The notes under the pieces: generated by a model
What the model was told of the DNA's origin: nothing
The model's database searches: none
The model's input: the letters and a program-made list of their open reading frames with translations, nothing else
Shown: positions 1-10,927 of the stretch, piece by piece
Layout: the number at the start of each line of letters is the position of its first letter
Position numbering within the stretch: the stretch's first letter is position 1
Assembly: GCF_014633365.1 (NCBI RefSeq)
Contig: NC_068347.1
Coordinates: forward strand, 33,336,116 to 33,400,115
Source of the DNA: Diospyros lotus
Lineage: Eukaryota; Streptophyta; Magnoliopsida; Ericales; Ebenaceae
DNA: 64,000 bases
Direction: 5' to 3'
Program-made: the position numbers and the translations under genes

Positions 1-759
1 AAATAGTGGAAGTAGAGGAGTTGGAAGGGGAAGATAATGGGGAGATTTCGTTGCATGCCCTTAAGGGGTAAACTGACAACAAAATCATCAAGGTGGAAGA
101 TAAGGTGCAAGAGGGAAGCTTGATGGGAGTACCCACAGTTTCTTGGACGAGAGCACTACCAAGAGACTTCACTACAAGCAGACCGGAACCCAACCCTTGT
201 CAGTGACCGTTGCCAATGACAACAAGGTGCTGAGTTTGCACCGGTTTTTGTTGGGAGATGCAAGGGGAGTTGTTTGAGCCTGATCTGAGACTACTTAAGC
301 TAGGGGGCTGTGACGTGGTGCTGGGGTTGGATTGGATAAAACAAGTTAGCCATATCAGCTTTGACTTTAACCGAATGGAAGTGACCATTGAGAGGGTGGG
401 AAGAAGATGATGACCCTCGCGGGCAATAGAGAGATAGGGGCTTGTAAGATGATTACTGGGAGAAAGCTACAAAAGTTACTCAAGCACAAGTGGGCTTAAG
501 TAACTCAACTATTTTCAATCCAAGCAGTGGAGGAGGCTGAAGAAGGGAGTGAACCGGAAGGGGAATTCCACCTAACCACAATCACTCCAGACCAAAATCA
601 ATTAGAGGTACATCAATTAAACTGTCTTAATCAATTAATTAGAGGTACATCAAAAGAACCCTCGACCACTCAATAAACTTGAAACCCAACTCAGACCCGA
701 GTAACATCATATCCTACAAATACCCCCCCCCCCCCCCCAAACCGGAAAACTGAAATCGA

Positions 760-1420
760 GAGAATGGTTAAGGAGATGCTTCAACAATCCTTAATCAGAA
801 CAAGCCAAAGCCCATACGCATCCCCTGTCTTTCTTGTCAAGTAGAAAGATGGCTCATGGCGCTTTTGTGTTGACTATTTTCAATTTAATGCCCTGACCAT
901 CAAAGATAAATTCCCAATCTCTATAATCAAAGATTTTCTTGAAGAACTAAAAAATGCCACCATTTTCTCCAAATTGGACCTACAATCGGGATATTATCAG
1001 ATTCGCATGAATTTTGATGATATCCACAAGATAGCTTTCCGAACACATCATGGCTACTATGAGTTCTTAGCGATGCTATTTGGGCTCACCAATGCCCCAA
1101 CCACTTTTCAATCACTTATGAACCAAGTCTTTGAGCCTTTCCTACTTAAATTCATTCTAGTTTTCTTTGATGACATCCTAATATATAGCCAAACCTTCAA
1201 CCAACATTTACAATACCTAAAGACTACATTAGAGGTTCTCAAGTCTAGCCAATTATATATTAAAAGGTCTAAATGTGCCTTTGGTAAAAAAAACAGGTGG
1301 AGTACTTGGGGCATGTCATTTTAGGTACTGGGGTAAGCAATGACCCGATGAAAGTGGCAGCTATGGTAAATTGGCCTAGACCTATTAACTTGAAGGCATT
1401 GAGGGGCTTCTTGGGGTTGA
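760..1420 (+). pseudogene. gypsy reverse transcriptase remnant
   Basis: Readable RT motifs in order: SPYASPVFLVK, then a stop, [42 protein letters not shown], and the catalytic box FFDDILIYS near 1165-1190. The YxDD box reads FFDD, a variant commonly seen in plant gypsy elements. An in-frame TAG and an A-run insertion near 1290 that destroys the [13 protein letters not shown] continuation make this a pseudogene. Confidence 0.9.
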
Positions 1421-1527
1421 CAGGTTATTATAGACGATAGAGTTATTGAAGAAAGATGGGTTCAGGTGGGGACTGGAGGCAGAGAAGGCATTTGGGCAAT
1501 TGAAGGAGGCCATGACTAAGGCCCCCA

Positions 1528-1887
1528 GTGTTGGGCTTACCTGACTTTAGTAAACCCTTCACCCTGGGGACTGATGCCTGTGGTACGGGGATAGGAGCGG
1601 TACTAATGCAGGAAGGGAGGCCCTTGGCTTATCTCAACCAAGCCTTGTCACGTACGCGTGAAGGGTTGAGCATATATGAGGAGTTATTGGCAGTGGTGAT
1701 GGCCGTGGAGAGGTGGAGACATTATCTGGAAGGAGGTCAATTCATCATTCAAATTGACCATGAAAGTTTAAAATTTCTCCTTCAACAGAAATTGCATACG
1801 CACCTTCAAAGGAAAGGGATGGTCGAACTTATGGGTTTGGACTATACCATACAATATAAGAAGGGAAGGGAGAATGTGGTTCGCTGA
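1528..1887 (+). pseudogene. gypsy RNase H remnant
   Basis: The open frame shows the retroelement RNase H pattern: LPDFSKPFTLGTDACGTGIG with the first catalytic Asp, YEELLAVVMAVERWRHYL with the Glu, and IDHESLKFLLQQK, where the usual TDH/TDQ motif reads IDH. The frame ends prematurely where GRENVVADALS would be expected; instead GRENVVR is followed by a stop. It follows the RT in the order normal for Ty3/gypsy pol. Confidence 0.88.
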
Positions 1888-2011
1888 TGCCCTTTCCATA
1901 TGCCATGAGGAAGGTCAGGCAGTAGCCCCTATTGTGATAACCCTAGATTGGTATCAAGAGGTAGAGGAGAGTTATGAAGGAGATAACATAATGAAGGAGT
2001 TAAAGGAGTAG

Positions 2012-2862
2012 TTGAATCTGAATTTGAGTAGCGAACTTGGGTATACACTGAATCAGGGAGTGATAAGATATAAAGGAAGATTGGTAATTGGGGACAATGA
2101 GACACTGAGAAAGAATATATTAAGTTTTGTCCACGAATCACCCTTGGGAGGCCACTCAGGAATTCAAAATACTTATTACGAGGTGATGCAGATCTTCAAT
2201 TGGCCCTAGCTGAAGAGGTATGTGACGTAATACGTAATAGCCTGTGATACCTACAACCGTTGCAAATATGAGACCATAGCCCCACCGGGCTTACTACAGC
2301 CCCTACCTATCCTTGCACAGACATGGGAAAGTATAAGCATGGATTTTATTGAGGGTTTGTCCAAATCGAAGGGAAATGATTGTATCATGGTAGTGGCGGA
2401 CAAATTCACCAAATTTGCACACTTCATTGTTTTAACCCACCCTTATTCGGCCCAAGAAGTAGCCAGGGTTTTTTTGGACTAGGTCATGAAGTTGTATGGA
2501 ATCCCCAATTCAATAGTCTTTGACAGAGACAAGATCTTCATTAGCTTATTCTGACAAGAGTTGATGAAGGCCCTAGGGGTGAAGTTGAAGATGTCTACAG
2601 CCTACCATCCTCAAACAGATGGTCAGATTGAACGGATGAATCAGTGTGTGGAGGGGTACCTAAGATGTTTATGCTTCTTGCACCATAAGGGGTGGCATAA
2701 ATGGGTTTTACTTGCACAGTGATGGTATAATTCCAACCACCATGCATCAATCAAGAGGTCCCCTTTTGAAGCGTTGTTTGGTTACCAACCCCCACTCCTT
2801 CCAGTAGTAGGGGAAAGTACTACCATGGTTATTGTGTAGGCTTATTTAGAGAAAAGGCAAAG
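2012..2862 (+). pseudogene. gypsy integrase, N-terminal and core part
   Basis: The zinc-binding region is seen as HESPLGGHSGIQNTYY, with the CxxC pair damaged (CDTYNRC). The catalytic core follows: MDFIEGLSKSKGND, the second Asp region SIVFDRDKIF, and [11 protein letters not shown], in which the catalytic Glu is retained. Several stops interrupt it (near 2207, 2229, 2479 and 2552). The reading continues on the far side of the inserted solo LTR at 4264. Confidence 0.88.
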
Positions 2863-2868
2863 GGTATT

Positions 2869-4263
2869 TGTTGTTGTTAGGACTTACAAACCAAGAACAA
2901 TGAGAAGAATACTCCACATAAATCCTTACACACTCACGGAATTAGAAAGACAATAAGGGTGCGTTTGATTGCAAACATGGAATTTGCATGGAAAGAAATA
3001 TTTTCTAGGTAATTGAATTGTCTAGAATTAAATTCTAGGGAAAATATCAATTGAAGGTGTTTGATTGGCTTAATTTTCTACCTAAAAATTGTTATATTTT
3101 TTCAACTTTTGGTATTTGATTGCTAATATTTTTCATGAAAATAATTACATAAACACATGCAGATAATTAATAAATACACACATCAATAATCAATTACATA
3201 AAATAAATCAAATATACATACACAAAATATTCAAAAAATAAATCAAATATACACACACACCCAACAAAGAGGATGAAAGAGCTGTCGCTACCATCGTTGC
3301 TGTTACTAGCCGTCGCTGCCATTGCTGGCCGCCGCAGCCATAGCCGCCATTGCTATCGCCGCTGTCGCCATCGCCGTTCACCCCTAGGCCGCTCACCATT
3401 GCTCTCGTTCGCTCGCCTGCCCTCTCTCATTCACTCTGTCGCTGGCCGTCGTTCGTTTGCCCTCTCTCTCGATCGTTTCTATCGGAGATCGATAGTTTCC
3501 CTTGAGCTTCCATCGCTGCCTCTCCCTCTCTCTCGCTACAGATCGATGGTTTCCCTTGCCTAGAAAACAATTTCTCCCCCCGGGAATTTCTTTTCCAGCA
3601 AAAGTGGAAAAGAGGGTCATGTGACCACAAATGGGAAAAAAAAATTCATGGAAAATTTGGCCAATCAAACACCCCAAAAGTTGGAATTTGGGTGGAAAAT
3701 GGCCATTTTCCATAGAAAAGATGGCCAATCAAACAGACCCTAAGAATAATCAGTTATAACAGAAGAATATATGAGAACAATAAATGAAAAAGATCAAACC
3801 ACAAAGAGATCAAGATTTATCTTGGTTCGGAATGCCCTTAGGCAAACCTACATCTAGCAATCCAACACCCACAAAGCAATCTTTATTCAGTCGGAAATTT
3901 GATCAATACATCAAGCTCTCTCCTTCATTTATATCCCCGAGTACAAAACCCTCATTCTCTCAAGAATACACAAGAACTAAATCCTTATCACTTAGTCTTT
4001 ATTTTCTCAAGAATGACACAACACTCGATCACAAATGAAATTGAGAACTCCCATTCATTCTCTCGATTGTCCCCTGCACTCTTATTTATAGAAAGGTCGG
4101 ACACCCTAATGAAATTAACCGACATTGGGATATTACAATTAGACCCCAAAAACTAAGTAAATTACACTTTGAATTTGAAACTTGATTGTTCTAAATCTTT
4201 CAATCGATAAATCACCAATACTTCACTAATCTCTTATTGCTCAAATTCGAGGCAAACTCAACA
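2869..4263. mobile_element. Solo LTR inserted in the gypsy integrase
   Basis: The insert begins TGTTGTTGTTAGG and ends CTCAACA, so the termini are TGTTG/CAACA, and it is flanked by a perfect 5-bp repeat GTATT at 2864-2868 and 4264-4268. Removing the insert plus one GTATT makes the host integrase frame continue across the junction (RQRV followed by LQQLKEELALAQ), which is strong proof of the boundaries. Without the MITE nested inside it the LTR is about 608 bp. No internal retrotransposon coding remains, so it is a solo LTR; a copia-type origin is only a guess. Confidence 0.9.
2957..3740. mobile_element. Harbinger/Tourist-like MITE with GC-rich core
   Basis: Termini are GGGTGCGTTTGATTG and CAATCAAACAGACCC, inverted relative to one another, flanked by TAA on both sides (2954-2956 and 3741-3743). 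A 3-bp TAA/TTA target duplication is typical of PIF/Harbinger elements. The outer arms are AT-rich; the core (about 3273-3560) is GC-rich with GCC/GCT-type runs and no recognisable protein. Related copies are at 33471-34183 and 34187-34398. It lies inside the solo LTR, so it is the youngest of the three nested insertions here. Confidence 0.87.
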
Positions 4264-4773
4264 GTATTACAACAGCTCAAGGAAGAACTTGCATTGGCCC
4301 AAAATCGCATGTAGATAGAAGAAGAAGTGAGATGGAGTTTAATGTGGGAGAAAAGGTTTATTTTGAAGCTCCAGCCAGGCCACCTCAAGATGATTGCGTG
4401 TGGTCAAATAACTAAATTGAGCCTGAGGTACTATAGACCATATCTAATTGAAGCTAAGGTGGGGAAAGTGGCGTATAGGTTGAAACTACCAAAAGAGTCC
4501 AAGATCCACCTGGTTTTTCACATCTCTTTACTCAAGAGATCAATGGGAGCACAATAGGTGACTTCCAACCTACCCCAACTGTCGAGAGAAGCGGATATGA
4601 CAACAGAACCCAGCTTAATACTAGACAGAAGAGTCTTGTACAAGCATGGAGCCCCTATCATCCAGGTGTTGGTAAAGTGGTCCAACCTTCCCCACGATAG
4701 CAGTACTTGGGAATATTTGCTTGCTCTCTTCAGGCAATTTCCTGAAGCAGTCAGCCTACTCAATATTTCTTGA
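4264..4773 (+). pseudogene. gypsy integrase C-terminus and chromodomain
   Basis: After the solo LTR the frame resumes with LQQLKEELALAQNRM, then a GPY/F-like module (LRYYRPYLIEAKVGKVAYRL, HLVFHISLLKRSMG). A TAG separates this from a chromodomain with VLVKWSNLPHDSSTWE near residues 44-60 of the last open frame. Chromodomains on the integrase define the chromovirus branch of Ty3/gypsy. Confidence 0.85.
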
Positions 4774-4804
4774 GGACAAGAAAAGTCTCAAGTAGGGGGG
4801 AATT

Positions 4805-5157
4805 TGTCATGGTATAAGGACTTAGAAGGGGGGATATGTTGTGCAAGTGGCATGACCTTCATGCGTAACGGTTAGGAGTTGGGTAGTTACTTCTAGAAGG
4901 GGGGCATAATTGTAAAGAAGACTCCTTTTTGGGTGGGAGCTGAAGACGCGAGATCCTCTATATAAAGGACCTGCTTACTTGTATTAAGGCATGCTGAAAT
5001 TTGAATTGAAATCATTCTGGATTTCTCCCTCAATTCTATCTCTCTCCCTCTCAATTCTCTTCTCTCTTTCTTCGAATTCTATTAACCTCTCCCTTAATTC
5101 TCTAGAATTCTCACGAATTCTTGAGAGTTCCCAGTCAGATCCTTCAAAGATCTAACA
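4805..5157 (+). repeat. 3' LTR of the plus-strand gypsy element
   Basis: A purine-rich tract (AAGTAGGGGGGAA) directly precedes TGTCATGG at 4805, as expected for a 3' LTR. A TATA-like site (TCTATATAAAGG) lies at about 4956-4967, followed by a CT-rich R/U5 region. The LTR closes with TCTAACA at 5157. The matching 5' LTR is outside the window, so LTR divergence cannot be measured. Confidence 0.8.
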
Positions 5158-5377
5158 TGCTTTTCTTGTCCATGGAAAGAATCTACCATTGTTATGTTAT
5201 GGTCATTTTTGGATCTCTCTTTGGAAGTTTAATGTTTTACACTTAAAATTGTGTCATGTATGGAAAATGTTTCTGATCTCCAACATCATCATATCGAGCC
5301 TTAATCTTGCTATGTGGGTGGAGTTCGTTATTCATTTTTGTCTATGGTCTTATCTTGTGTAAGACCCTTAGACTCAT
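5158..5377. other. Unassigned spacer between two LTRs
   Basis: About 220 bases of AT-rich, non-coding sequence between two plus-oriented LTRs. It has no polypurine tract or coding remnant. It may be original host DNA, possibly RPN2 intron 1. I see nothing else in it. Confidence 0.4.
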
Positions 5378-5737
5378 TGTTATGTACTGGCAGTACTAGG
5401 TGTACTTACGTAATTGTAGTTGTGCAAGTGGAGAGTAGTAGGAGTGGCTATAGCAAATAAAACAAAAAGTGGTTAGGCTTATTTGTATTTTGGCGTGAAC
5501 CTATGTACGCGGGGGAGAGGTTATAAATTGTAGCCTACTCCACCTTGAGAAGTATCTGGAATATTGAATGAACACTTTTGAATTTCCCTCCAATTCTCTT
5601 TCTCTTGTTCTTTCTCCTCCTTGTCTCTGTAATTCTATTATCTCTTTCCCTCACTTTCCTTCAAGAATTCTCTTGATTTCCCTGAAATCACCATCAATTT
5701 GGAAGAAGATCCGGATCGATCATTGCCAGATCCCCTA
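5378..5737 (+). repeat. Plus-oriented gypsy LTR, cut at its 3' end
   Basis: Starts TGTTATGTACTGG, has the same CT-rich U5 as its family, and stops at GATCCCCTA where the next element begins. The reverse complement of its last 250 bases matches 13364-13640, which is the minus-oriented copy of the same LTR family. The expected LTR end (about a dozen bases) is absent on the far side of the inserted element at 10923. No purine tract precedes it. Confidence 0.75.
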
Positions 5738-6080
5738 TGACACAGTAAGAAAAAAATATTTCAAGTGAAATCTCTAAGAAATCAAAGGGAACTGGATTCC
5801 ACTAGAAAGTTTAAAGAAATTTTTAGAATTCTATTAGAAAAAAAACTCCCTCTAAAAGAAGAGAAAAAGAGTTTAAATACTACCCTAGCAACAAGCAATC
5901 ATAATAGCAAACCCTAACATGAAAAAAGACTAAAATAGACATAATCTAAAATAGAATTATGCTGTAATTACTGTTTCGTCCCTGTGTACTGTTCATCACT
6001 ATTGTTCACCGTATGCACTGTTTATCGCTACTGTTCACTGTATTGTTCATCACTACTGTTCCCGACACTGTTCTACATTA
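5738..6080 (-). repeat. 3' LTR of the minus gypsy element
   Basis: Shares near-identical blocks with 10605-10922, including the repeated TACTGTTCATC/ACTGTTCACC-type motif array close to its outer end. This copy is slightly longer because it has one extra copy of that motif (about 6030-6050). The purine tract for plus-strand priming is on the minus strand just inside, near 6081-6100. Confidence 0.88.
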
Positions 6081-7339
6081 GTCCCTTCCATCTCTGAGGA
6101 ACTTGACCCCAAGTTATATTCTGGATAGAGGTGTTCTGAATCTTCATGGTACTCATACAAGTCTACCACATTGAAGGTATTAGAAATTCCCATGTAGGCT
6201 GGCAAATCAAGGATATAGGCGTTGTTGTTAATCCGCTTAAGCACCTTAAAAGGACCATATTTTCGAGGCTTCGGCTTGTTGTAGGTACCAGCGGGAAACC
6301 TCTCTTTCCTCAAGAACACACACCATCACTGAATCGCCCTCCTGAAACTGCTTATTTCGACGGTGAGAATCGGTCCATGTCTTATACTTTGCATTAGTCT
6401 TTTCTAGCTTTTGCCTTACCTCATCACGAACGGCAACCACTTCTTTAGCCAACTGTTCAACAGCTTTATTCTTACTCTTACCCTTAGGTAGCTTTGCCAA
6501 ATCAATAACATGATGGGGAACTTCGGCATACACGATAGCAAATGGAGATCTACCTGTAGCTGTGTGAACTGCACTATTATATGCGAACTCAATTTGAGCT
6601 AATGCATAATCCCACTATTTTGGTTTGTCTCCACACGCACTTCGATCATATTCCCAAGTGTACGATTGGTGACCTCTGTCTGTCCATCTGTTTGAGGATG
6701 GGCAATGCTACTTCTATTTAATTTCGTCCCAAACAATTTCCATAATGTAATCCAAAAGTTCCCTAGAAATTTCATATCTCTGTCAGAAGTAATGGATTTG
6801 GGAACCCCATGCAAGCGAACAACCTCCCTGAAAAACAATTTGGCTACATTCGAGGCATCACAAGTTTTCCGACAAGTGATGAAGTGCGCCATCTTGGAAA
6901 ATCTATTGACTACTATAGATACTGAGTCAACTCCTCTTTGAGTCTGTGGTAATCCTAACACGAAATCCATTGCGAGATCTTGCCATATGTCTTCGGGAAT
7001 GGGAAGTGGCATGTACAATCTTGTATTTTGGGCCTGACCCTTCGCCGTTTGGCACGTATAACATTTTCGGACTATGTTGCCAACATCCCTCTTCAACTAA
7101 GGCCAGTAATAACGTTCCTCCAAAGTAGCTATGGTTTTGTCACGCCCCAAATGCCCGCTCAAACCTCCACCATGTAGGTCCCAAATCAACTTCACACACA
7201 AGGAAGAGGTAGGAATACAAAGCTGATTGCCCTTAAACAAATACCCATCGTTGATATGGAAATCTGCCATGGGCTCGTGATTCACACACTTGCTCCAAAT
7301 CTGCCCAAAATCATCACCACCTCTATACAACTCCTTCAA
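6053..7339 (-). pseudogene. gypsy integrase of the minus element
   Basis: Read on the minus strand: a histidine region ([10 protein letters not shown]) and CYTC of the HHCC zinc-binding domain, then the core with [23 protein letters not shown] and [13 protein letters not shown], so all three acidic catalytic positions are present. The C-terminal part has [16 protein letters not shown] and [13 protein letters not shown], a GPY/F-type module without an obvious chromodomain. Frame breaks near 7097, 6599 and 6319 split it into four open segments. Confidence 0.88.
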
Positions 7340-7360
7340 GCATTCAAATCCCGCAATTTC

Positions 7361-7939
7361 CTAAGAAAGTGTGATTAATAGAGAGGCTCTTTGGCTGAGG
7401 GCATTGGTAACTTGATTCGAACTCTTAGATTTATGTTTGAGCATAAAAGGAAATTTCTGTAGAAAAGCTACCCACCTAGCATGCATCTTATTGACATGCT
7501 TCTGGTTGTTAATAAACTTTGAGGCTTGGTGATCAGTAAATAACACAAATTCCTTTTGCACAAGGTAGTGTTCCCATTGCTTCAAGGTTCTCACAACTGC
7601 ATAGAATTCTTGATCATAAGTGCTCCATTTCTGTCTAGCCTCACTCAATTTTTCTAAAAAGAAAGTCACAGGTCTTTTTTCTTGAGAGAGTACTGCTCCA
7701 ACACCTACGCCACTGGCATCACATTCAACCTCGAATACCTTGTCAAAACTTGGCAAGGCTAGTACTGGGGCAGTGCACAACTTATCCTTGATGAGGGCGA
7801 AGCTCTTATCTTGTTTCTCTCCCCAACTGAATCTTCCTTTCTTCAAACATTCAGTGAGTGGTGCCACTATGGTGCTGAAATGTCGTACAAATCGCCTATA
7901 GAAAGTGGCTAAACCATGGAAGCTTCTCACATCTGACAC
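7361..7939 (-). pseudogene. gypsy RT thumb and RNase H of the minus element
   Basis: Starts with the RT connection ([17 protein letters not shown]) and continues into RNase [17 protein letters not shown] (first Asp), [19 protein letters not shown] (Glu) and FTDHQASKF (second Asp). The catalytic acids are retained. A frameshift near 7940-8050 separates it from the RT palm. Confidence 0.88.
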
Positions 7940-8634
7940 TAATTTTGGAGTCGGCTAATCTCGGATTGCTTTTGTCTCCTCCTCATCCACGTGTATACCA
8001 TCCTCACCAACCACATAGCCCAAGAATAGGAGTTTATTGGTGCAGAACGTGCACTTCTTAGGTTGATGTAAAGCTGATTTTCTTTCAACACATCTAGGAC
8101 TTGTCTCAAATGGGTGAGATGCTCTCCTTTGTTCTTGCTGTAAATGAGAATATCGTCGAAATACACAATAACAAAAGAGCCAATGAAAGGTTTAAGTACC
8201 TGGTTCATTAATCTCATGAAGGTGCTAGGAGCGTTGGTCAACCCAAAGGGCATTACCAACCATTTGTAGGGCCCATCCTTGCTTTTGAATGCAGTCTTCC
8301 ACTCGTCCTCGGGCTTGATTCGAATCTGGTGGTAGTTGCTACGAAGGTCTATCTTTGTAAACATACTAGACCACGAAAGTACATCCAGCATGTCTTCAAG
8401 TTGTGGAATAGGGAACCTGTACTCCATAGTTATTTTATTGATGGTGCGGTTGCCAACACACATGCGCCAAGTCCCTCCTTTCTTAGGCACCAACAAAACG
8501 GGGACTGCACACGGACTCATGCTCTCTCTGATAAACCCCTTCTTCAACAAGTCTTCAATTTGCTCTCTCAAAATTCCATTCTCCTTCGGACTCATTCTGT
8601 AGTGAGGCAAATTTGGAAGGCTTGCTCCTGGCAT
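7939..8634 (-). pseudogene. gypsy reverse transcriptase of the minus element
   Basis: Contains [51 protein letters not shown] and the catalytic box [10 protein letters not shown]. The last 40 residues are out of frame relative to the family, so a small deletion near 8050 separates it from the RNase H segment. A typical Ty3/gypsy RT palm. Confidence 0.9.
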
Positions 8635-8639
8635 GAGGT

Positions 8640-9273
8640 TAATCTGGTGTTGGATATCTCACATAGGAGGCAATTCATTTGGGAGCTTGTCTAAAATCAA
8701 AACCTGAAAATCATTTAATATTTTTTGTACTTCAACTGGAATCATATCTCCTTCCTTCCCAACCACCATAAGCCCTTTTACCACTACTGGGCAGATGCAG
8801 TCAGAGTGCCTTGCAAAATTCACAATTTCTTGCTCCCTGCTTGTGAGAGTAAAAAAATTTTCTGACCTTTGTTTGTTTGCACTTCTCGTCTAATTGAGAG
8901 GAGCCATGGCGATCTTATAGTTGTCCCACATAAATAACACCACATTGTCACGTCCCCGGAAAGTAGAGTTAACATCAAACTGCCAAGGGCGACCCAAAAG
9001 AATATGGCATGCATCCATGTCAATGACATCACATATCACCTCATCCTTATAACGTTTGCCAATGGAGAGCGGTACTTTACACGTCTCAGTAACCTAAACA
9101 GAAGGTCTTCTCTTCACTTAACCGAGGGAATATGGATTGGGATGGTTCTCAGTTGGTAACTGTAACATACTTACTAATTTCTTTGATACAAAATTCTCAC
9201 AGCTTCCATTATCCACAATCACTTCGCACACTTTATTCTTAATGGAACAAAGCAAACGAAATATGTTATGTCT
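8640..9273 (-). pseudogene. gypsy protease and linker region of the minus element
   Basis: This stretch between the RT and the zinc-knuckle gag part should hold the protease. Short open pieces on the minus strand (for example 8820-9032) are consistent with a broken protease and linker, but I cannot identify an intact DSG/DTG active site with confidence. It is assigned by position. Confidence 0.5.
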
Positions 9274-10542
9274 CTATCCCTCTTCTTTTGGTGACCAGAG
9301 GACTCGCTGCAGCACCAAGTTTAGTCTCTCCAATCCTTCATCAACAGCAAACTCTACTCCATCATATTCACCTTCATCCACCACCTCTTCTTCTACCTCT
9401 GAAAACTCCTCACGCTCCAGCAAGTTAGCTTGTCTTCGTTCTGGACAGTTATTGGAGCAATGTCCAGATTTTTGACACCTGTAGCAAATATCAACTGAAG
9501 GCCTGGCATACGGATTCTCCCTTTGAGGTGGAACTCGCCTTGCTCCTCTATTAGCAAATCTGTTGCTGTCTCCTTCTGTATTAGCCTTGTTCTGGGAACT
9601 AGATGAGCTAGTAGTCGCTTTTCCTTTGTCAATAGCACTGTTTAGTGGTTGTTCAATAGGTGTGGCAGCCCTACAATAGTTGGTCGCCGCTCTCTCAACT
9701 CCAATCATCTCAACCTTTAATGCCATGTTAATGGCTTCCTGTAAAGTCCAAAGATTCTGCAATCCAATTTTATCTTGTAAAGCAACTTTCAGTTCATTAA
9801 TATACCTGGCTACTTTCTAATTTTTAGATTTGGTCAAATTGTTGCGCTCGACTAGTTTCATGAACTCGTGGGTGTAGTCCGACACTGATCGGTTGCCCTT
9901 TGTGCATCCCAAATACATGCGATATAAAATCTGCTCATAGTCAGCGGGTAAACCGATCCATCATAAGCTGTTTCATCTTCCTCCAGGTTCGAACCCTATT
10001 CTTTCCCTATCTCTGGCGAGTTTTCTGCAACTGATCCCACCAAACAGCAACTGCAGATTTCAAATGAAAAGCCATCATCTTAACGATTTTCTCCTCAGGG
10101 ACCTCCATAATCTCCACAAATTGCTCAACTTCCGCCATCCAGTCGAGGAACTATTCAATTCTCAAGTTTCCTGAGAAAGGAGGGATATCCGCCTCAATCC
10201 TATAGTCGTCACAGGTGCCTCGGTGTTGACGATTGTGGTATTGAGGTAGATCCTCAAAATCCTCTTCGGAAGCCGATTCATATCTTCAACTGTAGGCCGC
10301 TTATTATTTCCTCGTTGTCTCTCACCATGGACATTTATATCGTAGTGATTCCTTTGGTTAAGACGCTGTAGATTGCCAGTGTTGGCTGGTGGAGGGTTTC
10401 CAACGTCATTTCCTCCGCTATTTCCAACAACCTGCAACAGCAATTGGCGAATCTCTCCAAGTTGTGTGGACAGATTGTCAATCCATTGGTTTTGGGCATT
10501 AATTTTGGCCTTCATGGCAGCAATCTCATCACCCATGGTCAA
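9274..10542 (-). pseudogene. gypsy gag with CCHC zinc knuckle, minus element
   Basis: The upstream part (10542-10162) begins MTMGDEIAAMKAKINAQNQ and looks coiled-coil-like. The downstream part (9762-9274) carries CYRCQKSGHCSNNCP, a CX2CX4HX4C-type nucleic-acid-binding knuckle, followed by an acidic Glu-rich stretch. Frame breaks between 9762 and 10162 split it. It lies just inside the 5' LTR and primer site. Confidence 0.85.
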
Positions 10543-10590
10543 TTTGATGGAGAAAGATAGCAGTCAATGATATGGAGACGGAGAAACCGT

Positions 10591-10602
10591 GCTCTGATAC
10601 CA
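10591..10602 (-). other. Primer binding site, minus gypsy element
   Basis: The reverse complement reads TGGTATCAGAGC, complementary to the 3' end of plant initiator-Met tRNA. It sits two bases inside the 5' LTR end at 10605, fixing that LTR boundary and the element's orientation. Confidence 0.9.
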
Positions 10603-10604
10603 CT

Positions 10605-10922
10605 TGATGCAGCAAGAAGAAAAGATTTCAAGCGAAATCTTTAAGAAATCAAAGGGAACTGGATTCCATCAGAAAATTTAAAGAAATTTCTAGAATTCTA
10701 TTAGAAAAAAAACTCCCTCTAAAAGAAGAGAAAAGGAGTTTAAATACTACCTTAGCAACAAACAATCATAATAGCAAACCCTAACATGAAAAAAAACTAA
10801 AATAGACATAATCTAAAATAGAATTATGCTGTAATTACTGTTCCGTCCCTGTGTACTGTTCATCATTACTACTCACTGTATGCACTGTTCATCGCTACTG
10901 TTCCTAACATTGTTCTTCATCA
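10605..10922 (-). repeat. 5' LTR of the minus gypsy element
   Basis: Partner of the LTR at 5738 to about 6080; both begin TGA (plus reading) and contain the same AAACTCCCTCTAAAAGAAG block. The outer end is followed by CCCTA, the target duplication. Differences between the two LTRs are scattered point changes plus one lost motif copy. Confidence 0.9.
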
Positions 10923-10927
10923 CCCTA

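Larger units (their letters stand above)
1..5157 (+). mobile_element. Ty3/gypsy chromodomain retrotransposon, decayed, 5' end outside window
   Basis: Plus-strand order is a protease-region remnant (about 1-420), reverse transcriptase, RNase H, integrase, chromodomain, polypurine tract and 3' LTR, which is the Ty3/gypsy order. The 5' LTR and gag lie left of the window. Coding parts carry several stops and frameshifts, for example a TAG just before the RT motif KDGSWRFCVDY near 842 and an extra A in an A-run near 1290. The integrase is interrupted by a solo LTR at 2869-4263. The element is dead. It probably sits in intron 1 of RPN2 together with the other elements up to 15.1 kb, or upstream of a truncated RPN2. 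Confidence 0.9.
5738..10922 (-). mobile_element. Ty3/gypsy retrotransposon with both LTRs, minus strand
   Basis: Direct repeats at 5738 to about 6080 and 10605-10922 are the 3' and 5' LTRs. The initiator-Met tRNA primer site TGGTATCAGAGC is at 10591-10602 (reverse strand). The order from high to low coordinates is gag with a CCHC knuckle, protease/linker, RT, RNase H and integrase. CCCTA at 5733-5737 and 10923-10927 forms a perfect 5-bp target duplication, though the flanking DNA differs in origin. Frames are broken in several places, so it is not autonomous, but it is better preserved than its neighbours. Confidence 0.92.

Noticed and set aside
3208..3728. Open frames of 60-110 residues near 3.2-3.7 kb
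   Set aside because: They lie wholly within the Harbinger-like MITE and are Arg/Ser-rich repeat translations.
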